From the NCBI RefSeq assembly GCF_051628905.1, contig NZ_CP157575.1:2108001-2172000 (forward strand): a stretch of 64,000 nt of DNA, given 5' to 3'. A model generated the notes under the pieces. The model made no database searches, was not told where the DNA came from, and saw only the letters and a program-made list of their open reading frames with translations. This DNA is from Asaia sp037151935 (GTDB lineage Bacteria > Pseudomonadota > Alphaproteobacteria > Acetobacterales > Acetobacteraceae). The translations under genes and the position numbers were made by a program. Shown here one piece after another: positions 36,440-44,932 of this stretch; within the stretch, counting starts at the first letter, position 1, and every line of letters begins with the position of its first letter.

Positions 36440-39169
36440 ATGATCCGCTCCTCTACCGCCCTTTCTTCCGATGCGTTCCCGTCCCTGTGGCTTGCTGCCG
36501 CGTCTGACGGAGGGGCGCCGCCGCGCGCACCGATGGGGGGCACGGGCCGCGGCCGGTCAGGCCGAGGTGGATCGCCCCGTGGTCCGCGCTTCAGGCGCTG
36601 GCGTCAGGGCCTTGCGATTGCAACGGGTATTGCGCTGGTCGGGGTTGCGGGATCCGGGCTGTTCGTCTGGCATCAATATGAGCGGATTGCCTCCGACCTG
36701 CCGAGTGTCGATACACTCAAAACCTATCAGCCACCGACGGTCAGCCGTATTTATACGTCAGATGATCGCATCATGGCGGAGCTTGCGGCCGAGCGGCGGA
36801 TCTATGTGCCGATCAACGCCATTCCCGAGCGGGTGAAGAATGCGTTCATCGCGCCTGAAGACCAGAATTTCTACACCCATGCGGGGCTCGACCCGCTCGC
36901 CATCATCCGTGCCGAGCTGACCAATCTGACCCATCGCAGCAAGCGCGCTCTGGGGGCGTCGACCATCACCCAGCAGGTGGCGCGCAACATGCTGCTCAAC
37001 AGCAACGCGCGCACGCTCGAGCGCAAGGAGAAAGAGGCTCTTCTCGCCCTGCGTATCGAGCAGACGCTCAGCAAGGACAAGATTCTCGAGATCTATCTCA
37101 ACGGCATCTATCTCGGTAACGGCGCCTATGGCGTGGCGGCGGCGGCGCAGACCTATTTCAACAAGCCACTCGACCAGCTGACCGATGCCGAAGCGGCATT
37201 TCTGGGTGCGCTCCCTAAATCGCCTGCCAATTACAATCCCTACCGCCATCCCGAGCGCGCCATCGAACGCCGCAACTGGGTGCTCGACCGTATGGCGGAA
37301 ATCCACGCCATCTCGCGGGAGGCCGCTGATGCCGGACAGAAGGAGCCGCTCATCCCGCATGACGCGGTGCGCTTCGGGCCGCTGCCCAATGCAGAGTGGT
37401 TCGGCAGCGAGGTACGTCGGCAGCTTATTGACCGTTATGGTCCCGACCGCGCCATGCAGGGCGGTCTCGAGGTACATACCAGCCTCGACCGCAAATTGCA
37501 GGATGCCGCAACGCTCAGCCTGAGGCAGGGCCTCATGGAGTATGATCGTGGGCACAGCCGTTGGCGCGGACCCGTGACAAAGCTGCATGATATCGGTGAA
37601 AGCTGGGCCGCCGCGCTCAAGGAGGTCACGCCCCCGGCAGGCATGATAGACCAGTGGCGTCTGGCAGTCGTGCTCAACCCGGCACAGGGCCGTGTAGGCT
37701 GGCTCTCGCATGGTGAGTCGCAGGAAGGGCAGGTTCTGGCCAAGGATCTCGGCTGGATGCGCAGTGGCGGCACTCTGGCCGCTGGTGATGTGATCATGAT
37801 CGAGCCCCAGGCCGATTCGGGCCGCGTCGCCGTGCGTCAGGTACCGAAGGTCGAGGGGGCACTCGTCAGTCTCGATGCGCGCACCGGGCGCGTTCTGGCC
37901 ATGGTGGGCGGCTGGTCGTTCAAGGAGTCGCAGTTCAACCGTGCGACGCAGGCGCTGCGCCAGCCGGGGTCGTCGTTCAAGCCCTTCGTTTATCTCGATG
38001 CGATGGAGCAGGGCATCCCGCCATCCGAAAAATTTGACGACGCCCCGGTTTCCTATGGCGACTGGCACCCGAAGAACTACGAGCAGGATAACTGGGGTCC
38101 GACCACGCTTCATGACGCGTTGCGTGAGAGCCGCAACCTCGTCACCATTCGCCTTGCCGCCCATCTGGGCATGAAATCCGTGGCCGATATGGCTATCTCC
38201 ATCGGCCTGGTCGATCAGATGCCACATGTGCTGCCCGCAGCCCTTGGCGCGGTCGAGACGACGGTGCTTCGTGAGGCAGGGGCCTATGCCACCATCGCCA
38301 ATGGCGGCAGGCTCGTCACACCGTCTCTTATCGACGCCGTCCTCGATCGCGATGGTACCGTTCTCTGGAAGCCCGAAACCGTAGCTCTGGGCACAACGAT
38401 GCAGGCCCCGAACCAGACGGCCACGGTGGCGCCCGCCATGCAGGGCACGCCCGCACCCGATGCCGCTGTGCCGCCCGCCACGCCAGCGTTGCCCGCGCAG
38501 CCTCCTGCAAGCCAGCCCGTGGCGGGCAGCGTGGAGGTGCCCCATCTGCAGGATAACCGGCGCCAGGTTGCGAGCGCGGCCAGTGCCTACCAGATTACGG
38601 CAATGATGCAGGACGTCATCAGACGTGGCACCGGCACTATCGCCGGGCAGGGCATCACGCGCGAAATCGCAGGCAAGACCGGCACCAGCCAGGATTTCCG
38701 CGATGCCTGGTTTGCCGGCTTCACCCCCGATATCGTCACGATCGTCTGGATCGGGTTCGATACGCCGCAATCGCTCGGCAAGAGCGAGACAGGTGGCCGA
38801 ATTGCCGGACCGATCTGGAACCGCTTCATGAAGGTCGCGCTCGAGGGGCGGCCTGAACTCAAGTTTCGTGTACCTGACGGGGTAACGCTGGCCCGCTACG
38901 ACACAGGGCGTATCATGGCCGTCGATGGGTTCAAGGCCGATCAGGTGCCGGGCATGAGCATCGCGCTGCATGGCTTCGGTGCGGGCACCGAGGCGCTTAC
39001 AGCCGCCGATACGGGCACCGATCTGTACGATACGGAAACCGATATGGCTGGAGCGGCCAGCCAGGCGGGTCCAAGCGACCCCAATGGCGAGAATTCGGGC
39101 GCTCCCAAAAAACTTCAGGCCCCCAATGCGCAACCTCCGGGTGACATCGGCATGGGCGGGCTTTATTGA
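36440..39169 (+). CDS. mrcA: Penicillin-binding protein 1A (bifunctional transglycosylase/transpeptidase)
   Basis: A 909-residue inner-membrane enzyme that polymerises and cross-links peptidoglycan. One membrane helix (GLAIATGIALVGVAGSGLFVW) follows a Gly/Arg-rich cytoplasmic tail. The GT51 glycosyltransferase domain has EDQNFYTHAG, GASTITQQVARN and RKEKEALLALRIE. The transpeptidase domain has the SxxK serine in GSSFKPF, SRN and KTGTS. A Pro/Ala-rich insert lies just before the final transpeptidase part. I prefer ATG 36440, but ATG 36533 is possible and no start has a good ribosome-binding site. The order mrcA-prfB is conserved in alphaproteobacteria. Confidence 0.95.
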   Translation: MIRSSTALSSDAFPSLWLAAASDGGAPPRAPMGGTGRGRSGRGGSPRGPRFRRWRQGLAIATGIALVGVAGSGLFVWHQYERIASDLPSVDTLKTYQPPTVSRIYTSDDRIMAELAAERRIYVPINAIPERVKNAFIAPEDQNFYTHAGLDPLAIIRAELTNLTHRSKRALGASTITQQVARNMLLNSNARTLERKEKEALLALRIEQTLSKDKILEIYLNGIYLGNGAYGVAAAAQTYFNKPLDQLTDAEAAFLGALPKSPANYNPYRHPERAIERRNWVLDRMAEIHAISREAADAGQKEPLIPHDAVRFGPLPNAEWFGSEVRRQLIDRYGPDRAMQGGLEVHTSLDRKLQDAATLSLRQGLMEYDRGHSRWRGPVTKLHDIGESWAAALKEVTPPAGMIDQWRLAVVLNPAQGRVGWLSHGESQEGQVLAKDLGWMRSGGTLAAGDVIMIEPQADSGRVAVRQVPKVEGALVSLDARTGRVLAMVGGWSFKESQFNRATQALRQPGSSFKPFVYLDAMEQGIPPSEKFDDAPVSYGDWHPKNYEQDNWGPTTLHDALRESRNLVTIRLAAHLGMKSVADMAISIGLVDQMPHVLPAALGAVETTVLREAGAYATIANGGRLVTPSLIDAVLDRDGTVLWKPETVALGTTMQAPNQTATVAPAMQGTPAPDAAVPPATPALPAQPPASQPVAGSVEVPHLQDNRRQVASAASAYQITAMMQDVIRRGTGTIAGQGITREIAGKTGTSQDFRDAWFAGFTPDIVTIVWIGFDTPQSLGKSETGGRIAGPIWNRFMKVALEGRPELKFRVPDGVTLARYDTGRIMAVDGFKADQVPGMSIALHGFGAGTEALTAADTGTDLYDTETDMAGAASQAGPSDPNGENSGAPKKLQAPNAQPPGDIGMGGLY

Positions 39170-39198
39170 GGCACAAATCTATTCAGGGAGCATGAACA

Positions 39199-40330
39199 AT
39201 GTCGGCCGAAACCGAGGCCCTATCGGAGCAGATCAAGCAGTCGGTGGCACTGCTGAGGAGGCATCTTTGACTGGGATGCTGCACAGACACGACTCGCTGA
39301 ACTTAATCATCGCGTAGAAGACCCGGATCTCTGGAACGATGCCGACGCTGCACAGAAGCTGATGCGCGAGCGCACCCTGCTGGCTACGCAGATCGAAGGC
39401 GTCGAAAAGATCGAGCGTGACACGGTCGATATGCTCGAACTCGTCGAACTGGCGGAAGAGGAGCAGGATCAGGACACCGTGGCCGAAGCCGTGGCGACCT
39501 TGCGCAAGCTCGCCGAGCAGGCCAATGCCCGTCAGATCGAGAGCCTGCTTTCGGGTGAGGCAGACAGCAATGACTGCTATATCGAGGTCAATGCGGGCGC
39601 TGGTGGCACCGAGGCTCAGGACTGGGCCGAGATGATGCTGCGCATGTACACCCGCTGGGCAGAGCAGCGCGGCTACAAGGTGACGGTCATGGAAACCAGT
39701 GAGGGCGAGCAGGCGGGTATCAAATCTGCCACGCTGCTGGTGACGGGCGCCAATGCCTATGGCTGGCTCAAGACCGAGGCCGGGGTGCATCGACTGGTGC
39801 GAATCTCGCCCTTCGATGCGGCGGCACGTCGCCAGACGTCGTTTGCGTCTGTCTGGGTCTATCCGGTGGTCGACGATACGATCGAGATCGAGATCAACGA
39901 TGGCGATCTGAAGGTCGACACTTTTCGAGCGTCAGGCGCGGGCGGTCAGCACGTAAACAAGACCGATTCGGCGATTCGCATCACGCATATCCCGACGGGA
40001 ATCGTCGTGGCGTGTCAGACAGACCGTTCTCAGCATCGCAACCGTGCCACGGCCATGCAGATGCTCAAGGCGCGCATGTACGAGGCCGAGTTGCAAAAGC
40101 GTGAGGCCGCAGCGGCCCAGACTGAGGCGGCAAAGACCGAAATCGGCTGGGGGCACCAGATTCGCTCATACGTTCTGGCTCCGTATCAGTTGGTCAAGGA
40201 TCTGCGGACAGGGGTGGAGACGGGCAATCCAGGTGCAGTGCTGGATGGCGCGCTTGACGCTTTCATGTCCGCCGCATTGGCTCAACGCGTTGGCGCAACG
40301 CGTTCTGAAGCAAGCGCCACAGCTCAATAG
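39199..40330 (+). CDS. prfB: Peptide chain release factor 2, expressed by programmed +1 frameshift
   Basis: Release factor for UAA and UGA codons, 376 residues. Translation starts at ATG 39199 (GGGAG eight bases upstream), runs 23 codons to CTT and an in-frame TGA at 39268-39270, then shifts +1 to read GAC from 39269 and continues to 40330. The frameshift site has all expected parts: an internal Shine-Dalgarno AGGAGG, a short spacer, CTT-TGA and a following C. Functional motifs are SPF (tripeptide anticodon) in RISPFD and GGQ at about 248-250. Low RF2 favours the shift, giving autoregulation. It lies 29 bases after mrcA. Confidence 0.97.
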
Positions 40331-40346
40331 GCGCTGCCGGCGGTCT

Positions 40347-40388
40347 GGGGCTGAATCTCTTGCGGTGCAAGACTTTCAGCCCCTTTTT
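40347..40388 (+). terminator. Intrinsic terminator of prfB
   Basis: A two-part stem, GGGGCTGAA/TTCAGCCCC outside and CTTGC/GCAAG inside, with a 3-base loop, followed by TTTTT. It is 17 bases after the prfB stop and ends the mrcA-prfB unit. The remaining 316 bases up to tonB hold no gene that I can support and should contain the tonB promoter. Confidence 0.9.
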
Positions 40389-40704
40389 GCGCGTTTCATA
40401 AATATTACTCTTGCAGTGAATTAATGTTCCGTTTCACTGTGTCTCAAAGTGTCGTGTCGCTGGTATGCAAACCAACGCGATAGGGAAAACGGCATGAACG
40501 AAACGAAACTGACTTGACAGCAGTGCCTTACCTTTGCCCAATTTGCACGGGAGCCATGCGTCAGGAGCATGGTAAACATTTCGGGATGTGTCGGCCAAAC
40601 TGACGCTTGACCGGAACGCAAATCGCATGGGGCGGTTGCGATAATTTCAAGTCGGTCCGCGCTTCTCGCGAGAGAGGTGTGGGGCACAGGACAGAGGGTT
40701 TGGA

Positions 40705-41376
40705 GTGACACAACCGATGAACTACGCCGAGCAGGAGCGACGCCCGACGAAGTACATCGTCGGCATCGCAATCGCTGTGCTCTTCCACGTCGTTGTGATC
40801 TACGCCTTGATGAACGGTCTGGGTTCGAAAATCGTCGAACAGTTCCACCCGCCGATCAAGACGAAGATCATCACGGAACCGAAGAAGCCGCCGCCGCCGC
40901 CGCCGCCACCGCCGCCGCCGCAGATGACGACGCCGCCGCCGCCGTATATTCCGCCGCCGAAGATCCAGATTCAGCCACCGCCGCAGAAGCATGTGATCAA
41001 GCAGGTAACGCATGAGAAGCCGCCGGCACCCGTGCCGCCCGCCAATAATGCGCCGCCGGCTCCCGCAGCGCCTCCCGGCCCGCCGGTACCTGATCATTCT
41101 GCCGGTGCAGCGCCCATCAACGGGGCTCGTCCGGTCTTCCCTGAGGAGATGCTGGAAGAAAACCGTGAAGGAAGCGTGACGGTTGCCTGCGATATCGGCA
41201 CGGATGGTCGCACCTCGAACTGCCAGGTGACCAATTCGACGGGCGGACACGCCTTTGTCGAGGCTGCCATGGAGTTCCTCCGCAAGGCCCGCTACCAGCC
41301 CGCCGTTACCAACGGTCAGGCTGTGGTCGAGCACCATCATACACTGCACATCAACTTCACCCTGGGTGACGAATAA
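40705..41376 (+). CDS. tonB: Energy transducer TonB
   Basis: A 223-residue protein linking the inner-membrane proton motive force to outer-membrane receptors. One N-terminal membrane helix (YIVGIAIAVLFHVVVIYALM, with the functional His), then a periplasm-spanning Pro-rich spacer with a run of eleven prolines after KK, then the C-terminal TonB fold (about 130-220; ARPVFPEEMLEENREGSVTVAC, RKARYQPAV). The GTG at 40705 has GAGGG seven bases upstream; an ATG four codons later (40717) is an alternative. It heads the TonB-system cluster and would serve the four receptors in this window. Confidence 0.94.
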   Translation: MTQPMNYAEQERRPTKYIVGIAIAVLFHVVVIYALMNGLGSKIVEQFHPPIKTKIITEPKKPPPPPPPPPPPQMTTPPPPYIPPPKIQIQPPPQKHVIKQVTHEKPPAPVPPANNAPPAPAAPPGPPVPDHSAGAAPINGARPVFPEEMLEENREGSVTVACDIGTDGRTSNCQVTNSTGGHAFVEAAMEFLRKARYQPAVTNGQAVVEHHHTLHINFTLGDE

Positions 41377-41421
41377 GTGCGGCGCGGTCGGGAGCGATGC
41401 CTGACCGCACACAAAGAGTGA

Positions 41422-41448
41422 AGGAAGCAGCCCTCGGGGGCGCTTCCT
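41422..41448 (+). terminator. Strong hairpin between tonB and exbB
   Basis: AGGAAGC/GCTTCCT outer stem with an inner GCCC/GGGC stem. There is no T-run, so it may stabilise the tonB transcript end or partly terminate it. The 200-base gap holds no gene. Confidence 0.45.
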
Positions 41449-41458
41449 GATGGGCAGG

Positions 41459-41481
41459 GGGGCAGGCAGCCTCCGTGCCCC
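41459..41481 (+). repeat. Second hairpin between tonB and exbB
   Basis: A 6-bp stem GGGGCA/TGCCCC with an 11-base loop, 10 bases past the previous hairpin. The GC-rich tandem arrangement is similar in style to the hairpin block at 9264-9368. Confidence 0.35.
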
Positions 41482-41576
41482 GATAAAGTGATAAACCAAG
41501 CCGCGCCCAAGCCAGATTGGGTCGGCACTGCCAGAGTCCTTTTCTGAGGGGCTCTTTTTCAGAGGATTTGGAGTTA

Positions 41577-42617
41577 ATGACGAGACTGTTCCGCCTTCCC
41601 GCTCTCGCCGCCCCGGCCCTGGCAGTCACGCTTGCCGTGGCGCAAGGTGTGGTCGTGCCGGCCGTTGCTCTTGCTCAGGACGCCCCGGCTGCCCAGCCTG
41701 CTCCGGCAGCGCCCCAAGCTGCTCCTGATGCCGCAGCTCCGGCCCCTGCTGCCCCGGCTCCGGGCGCTCCGGCCCCTGACGCCGCTGCCCCTGCCGCTCC
41801 GGCACCCGACGCGGCAGCGCCCGCCGCTCCGGCTCCTGATGCTGCCGCTCCGGCACCTGAGGCTTCAGCCGACACGGCAGCCCCGAAATCCCAGGAAAAC
41901 CCGTACGGCCTGGGTGCCCTGTGGAACGGTGGCGACGTGATTTCCCGCAGCGTTCTGATCATCATGGTCATCATGTCTGCCGGCACCTGGATCATCATGG
42001 TCACGAAGTTCCTCGAGCAGGCCAAGGTTTTCGGCGCCTCCAAGGAAGCTGCTCGTGAATTCTGGACCAAGCCGACCGTTCAGGAAGGTGCTGCTGCCCT
42101 GAAGCCTGCTTCGCCGTTCCGCTACATTGCCGAGACGGGTATCGTTGCTGCCGAGCATCATGAAGGTTCGATGCGTGACGCCATTGATCTGCATAGCTGG
42201 ACCGCCATGTCCGTTCAGCGTTCGGTCGACACCATCAACACGCGTCTGCAGGGCGGCCTTGCCTTCCTCGGCACCGTGGGTTCGACTTCGCCGTTCGTCG
42301 GTCTGTTCGGCACCGTTTGGGGTATCTATCACGCTCTGACCGCCATCGGCATTGCAGGCCAGGCATCGATCGACAAGGTTGCCGGTCCGGTTGGTGAGTC
42401 GCTCATCATGACGGCTATCGGTCTTGCCACCGCCGTTCCGGCCGTGCTGGGCTACAACCTGCTCGTTCGTCGCAACAAGGGTGCCATGGATCGCGTGCGC
42501 AACTTCGCTGCCGACGTTCAGTCCGTCCTGCTGGGTGGCTTCCGTCACGGCGTGACCCCGACGACCGGTGGTGACCACACCCCGACGACCACGACCACCA
42601 GCTCGCGAGTTGCCTGA
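41577..42617 (+). CDS. exbB: ExbB/TolQ-type proton channel subunit with Ala/Pro-rich periplasmic domain
   Basis: A 346-residue subunit of the ExbB-ExbD motor that energises TonB. The ATG at 41577 opens a cleavable signal peptide (ending VALA), followed by about 90 residues of Ala/Pro-rich sequence with three copies of a PDAAAPAAPA-type unit, then three membrane helices and the conserved cytoplasmic loop (GLAFLGTVGSTSPFVGLFGTVWGIYHAL). The first helix is VLIIMVIMSAGTWIIMV. Long exported N-termini on ExbB occur in some alphaproteobacteria. It is two bases upstream of exbD. Confidence 0.94.
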   Translation: MTRLFRLPALAAPALAVTLAVAQGVVVPAVALAQDAPAAQPAPAAPQAAPDAAAPAPAAPAPGAPAPDAAAPAAPAPDAAAPAAPAPDAAAPAPEASADTAAPKSQENPYGLGALWNGGDVISRSVLIIMVIMSAGTWIIMVTKFLEQAKVFGASKEAAREFWTKPTVQEGAAALKPASPFRYIAETGIVAAEHHEGSMRDAIDLHSWTAMSVQRSVDTINTRLQGGLAFLGTVGSTSPFVGLFGTVWGIYHALTAIGIAGQASIDKVAGPVGESLIMTAIGLATAVPAVLGYNLLVRRNKGAMDRVRNFAADVQSVLLGGFRHGVTPTTGGDHTPTTTTTSSRVA

Positions 42618-42619
42618 TC

Positions 42620-43042
42620 ATGGCAATGAACGTCGGTGGGGGTGGTGAAGAAGACGAAGTCGTCTCGGCGATCAACACGACGCCGCTCGTCGACGTGATG
42701 CTTGTTCTTCTCATCATCTTCCTTATCACCATCCCGGTTGCGACGCATTCCGTGAAGGTGCAGCTGCCGCGCGACGCCAACCAGCCGACCCAGACCAAGC
42801 CAGGCAATGTTGTCCTGGCGGTCACGGCGAATGGTCAGGCGTACTGGAACGAGATTCCTCTGCGCGGTCATCAGGATCTGCTCGATCGTCTCGAGAAGGT
42901 CGCAGTCATCAAGCCACAGCCCCAGATCCAGATCCGGGGTGACGGCAAGGCAAGGTACGAAGCTGTCGGCAAGATCGTTGCTACCTGTCAGGAAGCTGGC
43001 ATTTATCGCATCGATTTCATCACCGAGCAGCCTCACTCCTGA
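42620..43042 (+). CDS. exbD: ExbD biopolymer transport protein, copy 1
   Basis: A 140-residue ExbD with one membrane helix (VMLVLLIIFLITIPV) carrying the proton-relaying Asp in NTTPLVDVM, and a periplasmic C-terminal domain. Together with ExbB it forms the proton-driven motor that acts on TonB. It starts two bases after exbB, so they are certainly co-transcribed. A second, different exbD follows. Confidence 0.95.
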   Translation: MAMNVGGGGEEDEVVSAINTTPLVDVMLVLLIIFLITIPVATHSVKVQLPRDANQPTQTKPGNVVLAVTANGQAYWNEIPLRGHQDLLDRLEKVAVIKPQPQIQIRGDGKARYEAVGKIVATCQEAGIYRIDFITEQPHS

Positions 43043-43065
43043 TCCCGGTCAGGACCCCAGCTTCA

Positions 43066-43109
43066 GGAAGACTCTGCCTTTAGGGCAGGGTCTTCCGGCT
43101 CCGTTTTTT
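43066..43109 (+). terminator. Terminator-like attenuator between the two exbD genes
   Basis: A 12-bp stem GGAAGAC-CTGCC/GGCAG-GTCTTCC with one opposed mismatch and a 5-base loop, followed after seven bases by TTTTTT (43104-43109). It stands inside what should be one operon, so partial termination would reduce expression of the second exbD and the TPR gene. Confidence 0.65.
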
Positions 43110-43156
43110 CCTGAATCCGGCCTCTGCCGGTTTTCCGCCTGTTGGAGAGTTCTCTC

Positions 43157-43591
43157 ATGGCCATGAGCGTCGGATCCGACAGCACGCATGAAGACGAGGG
43201 CATCGTCGATATTAACACGACGCCCCTGATTGACGTCATGCTCGTGCTGCTCATCATGCTGATCATCACCATCCCGCTCCAGACCCATTCGGTCGCGCTG
43301 GACCTGCCGCAGGGCAACCCGCCGCCGAGCACGGAAGAGCCCAAGGTCGTCACGGTTGCGATCGATTTCGACAATTCGATCAGCTGGAATGGTACGCCCA
43401 TTTCCTCCGAGGCCGATCTCCAGGCTCATTTCATGGATGCGGCTAACCAGCCCGATCAGCCTGAAATGCATATTCACCCGAATCGTCTTGCCGATTACAA
43501 GACTGTAGCCCACGTACTCGCCGACGCTCAGCGTCTTGGTGTCAACAAGCTCGGCATCGTCGGACAAGACCAGTTCATGGAAGGACAGTAA
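43157..43591 (+). CDS. ExbD biopolymer transport protein, copy 2
   Basis: A 144-residue ExbD paralogue starting at ATG 43157 behind GGAG. It has the same membrane helix with the essential Asp (NTTPLIDVMLVLLIMLIITIP), but its periplasmic part differs from copy 1. Two ExbD proteins with one ExbB are seen in other Gram-negatives; the second may take part in a variant motor or be required for particular receptors. The next gene begins directly after its stop codon. Confidence 0.94.
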   Translation: MAMSVGSDSTHEDEGIVDINTTPLIDVMLVLLIMLIITIPLQTHSVALDLPQGNPPPSTEEPKVVTVAIDFDNSISWNGTPISSEADLQAHFMDAANQPDQPEMHIHPNRLADYKTVAHVLADAQRLGVNKLGIVGQDQFMEGQ

Positions 43592-44848
43592 GTGCGTTTT
43601 CCCCGTTGTTCTCGCGCCCTCCTTGCAGCCAGCTCACTTCTGGCGGTTTCCTCTTTCGTGCCAGTCACTGGTGCCTTGCTGGTTCCTGCCGCGCAGGCTG
43701 AAGACCAGCTGAGCGCCAAGGTCGGCAAACCGCTTCAGGATGCGCAATCGGCTCTAGGCGCGAAAAACTTTGCCAAGGCCATGGCGGCCGTGGATGCGGC
43801 CGACGCCGTGCCGGGGAAAACCGATTACGAGAAATATACCATCGCCCAGATGCGCGCGGCCGTCGCCGCGTCTTCGGGTGATGTGGCGGCAGCCTCCAAG
43901 GCCTATGACGTGCTTATCGCGTCGTCACGCACGCCTGCCGCGGCCAAGCAGCAGATGCTTATGGCCAATGCGACCATGGCTTATAACGCCAAGGACTACG
44001 CTCGTGCCGTTCCGGCCATCGAGCGTTTCCTGAAGATTGCTGGTCCGAATGCGCAGATGCAGGCTCTTTTGGTGCAGGCCTATTACCTGCAGCAGGATTA
44101 CAAGAATGCTGCCCGCGTTCAGCAGGATCAGATCAACGCCGAGATCAAGGCGAAGCATGTTCCGAGCGAGAACCAGCTCCAGTTCCTCGCGACCTGCTAC
44201 CACCAGATGAAGGATGCGCCCAACGAGACGCATGCCTATGTGCTTCTGGCCAAATATTATTCGAAGCCCGATTACTGGGCGATGCTGATTCATAATCTTG
44301 CAGCCGATCCGCAGATGCCAGACGCGCTGCAGTTCAATCTCGAGCGACTGCGCATGGCGACCGGCGTGCTCAAGGACCCGTCCGATTATATGGATATGGT
44401 CGAGCGTGCTGTTCAGTCAGGTCTGCCGCAGCTCGGTCTCAACCTGATGGATCAGGCTTATGCGTCCGGGGCCCTAGGCAAGGATGCCGGAGCAGCCCGT
44501 GAAGCCCGCCTGAAGGCGATGGTCGTCAAACGTGTCGCCGAGACAAAGGCGAGCCTCGCCGCAGATGTCGATGCCGCGCGCAAGATGCCGAATGCTGCCC
44601 CGTCTCTCACCGCAGGCTATAACCTGGTTCTGAGTGGTCAGGTCGATGCAGGTCTTGCGCTGATGCGCGAAGGCCTGGCTAAGAACCCTGCCGCGCCTGA
44701 AGGCGCCAAGCTGGAATACGGCATGGCGCAGATGGACGGTGGTCGCAAGGATGACGCGATCAAGACTTTCGCTGAGGTTCATGGCGACCACGGATCTCAG
44801 GATCTAGCCCAGCTTTGGACGCTTCTTGTAACGAAACCATCAAAATGA
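43592..44848 (+). CDS. TPR-repeat periplasmic protein of the TonB cluster
   Basis: A 418-residue protein starting at GTG 43592, immediately after the exbD stop, with AAGGA six bases upstream. The signal peptide ends near residue 36 (PAAQA). The rest is helical with tetratricopeptide-like repeats (for example AMAAVDAADAVPGKTDYEKYTIAQMRAA and the C-terminal block ending in EVHGDHG). Proteins of this kind accompany ExbB-ExbD-ExbD in several Gram-negatives (such as TtpC-associated systems), and may link the motor to the periplasm. The function is inferred from its position. Confidence 0.85.
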   Translation: MRFPRCSRALLAASSLLAVSSFVPVTGALLVPAAQAEDQLSAKVGKPLQDAQSALGAKNFAKAMAAVDAADAVPGKTDYEKYTIAQMRAAVAASSGDVAAASKAYDVLIASSRTPAAAKQQMLMANATMAYNAKDYARAVPAIERFLKIAGPNAQMQALLVQAYYLQQDYKNAARVQQDQINAEIKAKHVPSENQLQFLATCYHQMKDAPNETHAYVLLAKYYSKPDYWAMLIHNLAADPQMPDALQFNLERLRMATGVLKDPSDYMDMVERAVQSGLPQLGLNLMDQAYASGALGKDAGAAREARLKAMVVKRVAETKASLAADVDAARKMPNAAPSLTAGYNLVLSGQVDAGLALMREGLAKNPAAPEGAKLEYGMAQMDGGRKDDAIKTFAEVHGDHGSQDLAQLWTLLVTKPSK

Positions 44849-44854
44849 GGTAAA

Positions 44855-44870
44855 GCGCGCTCAAGCGCGC
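44855..44870 (+). terminator. GC hairpin after the TPR gene
   Basis: A compact GCGCGC/GCGCGC stem with a TCAA loop, seven bases past the stop of the TonB-cluster TPR gene. No T-run follows, so termination is uncertain. Confidence 0.4.
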
Positions 44871-44932
44871 CACCTATGGTTGTTCTTGCGCTGTGTCAGA
44901 CATAGATTGTATCAAATCTCGTTTACCACAGC

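Noticed and set aside
36076..36507. Three overlapping plus-strand frames of 85-143 codons before mrcA
   Set aside because: They use different frames over the same DNA, lack ribosome-binding sites, are rich in Cys and Arg, and run into mrcA out of frame.
36758..39133. A 791-codon open frame on the minus strand, antisense to mrcA
   Set aside because: It mirrors a real, strongly supported gene in a GC-rich genome where antisense frames stay open by codon bias. The translation shows no domain and is rich in Arg, His and Gly, as expected for an antisense shadow.
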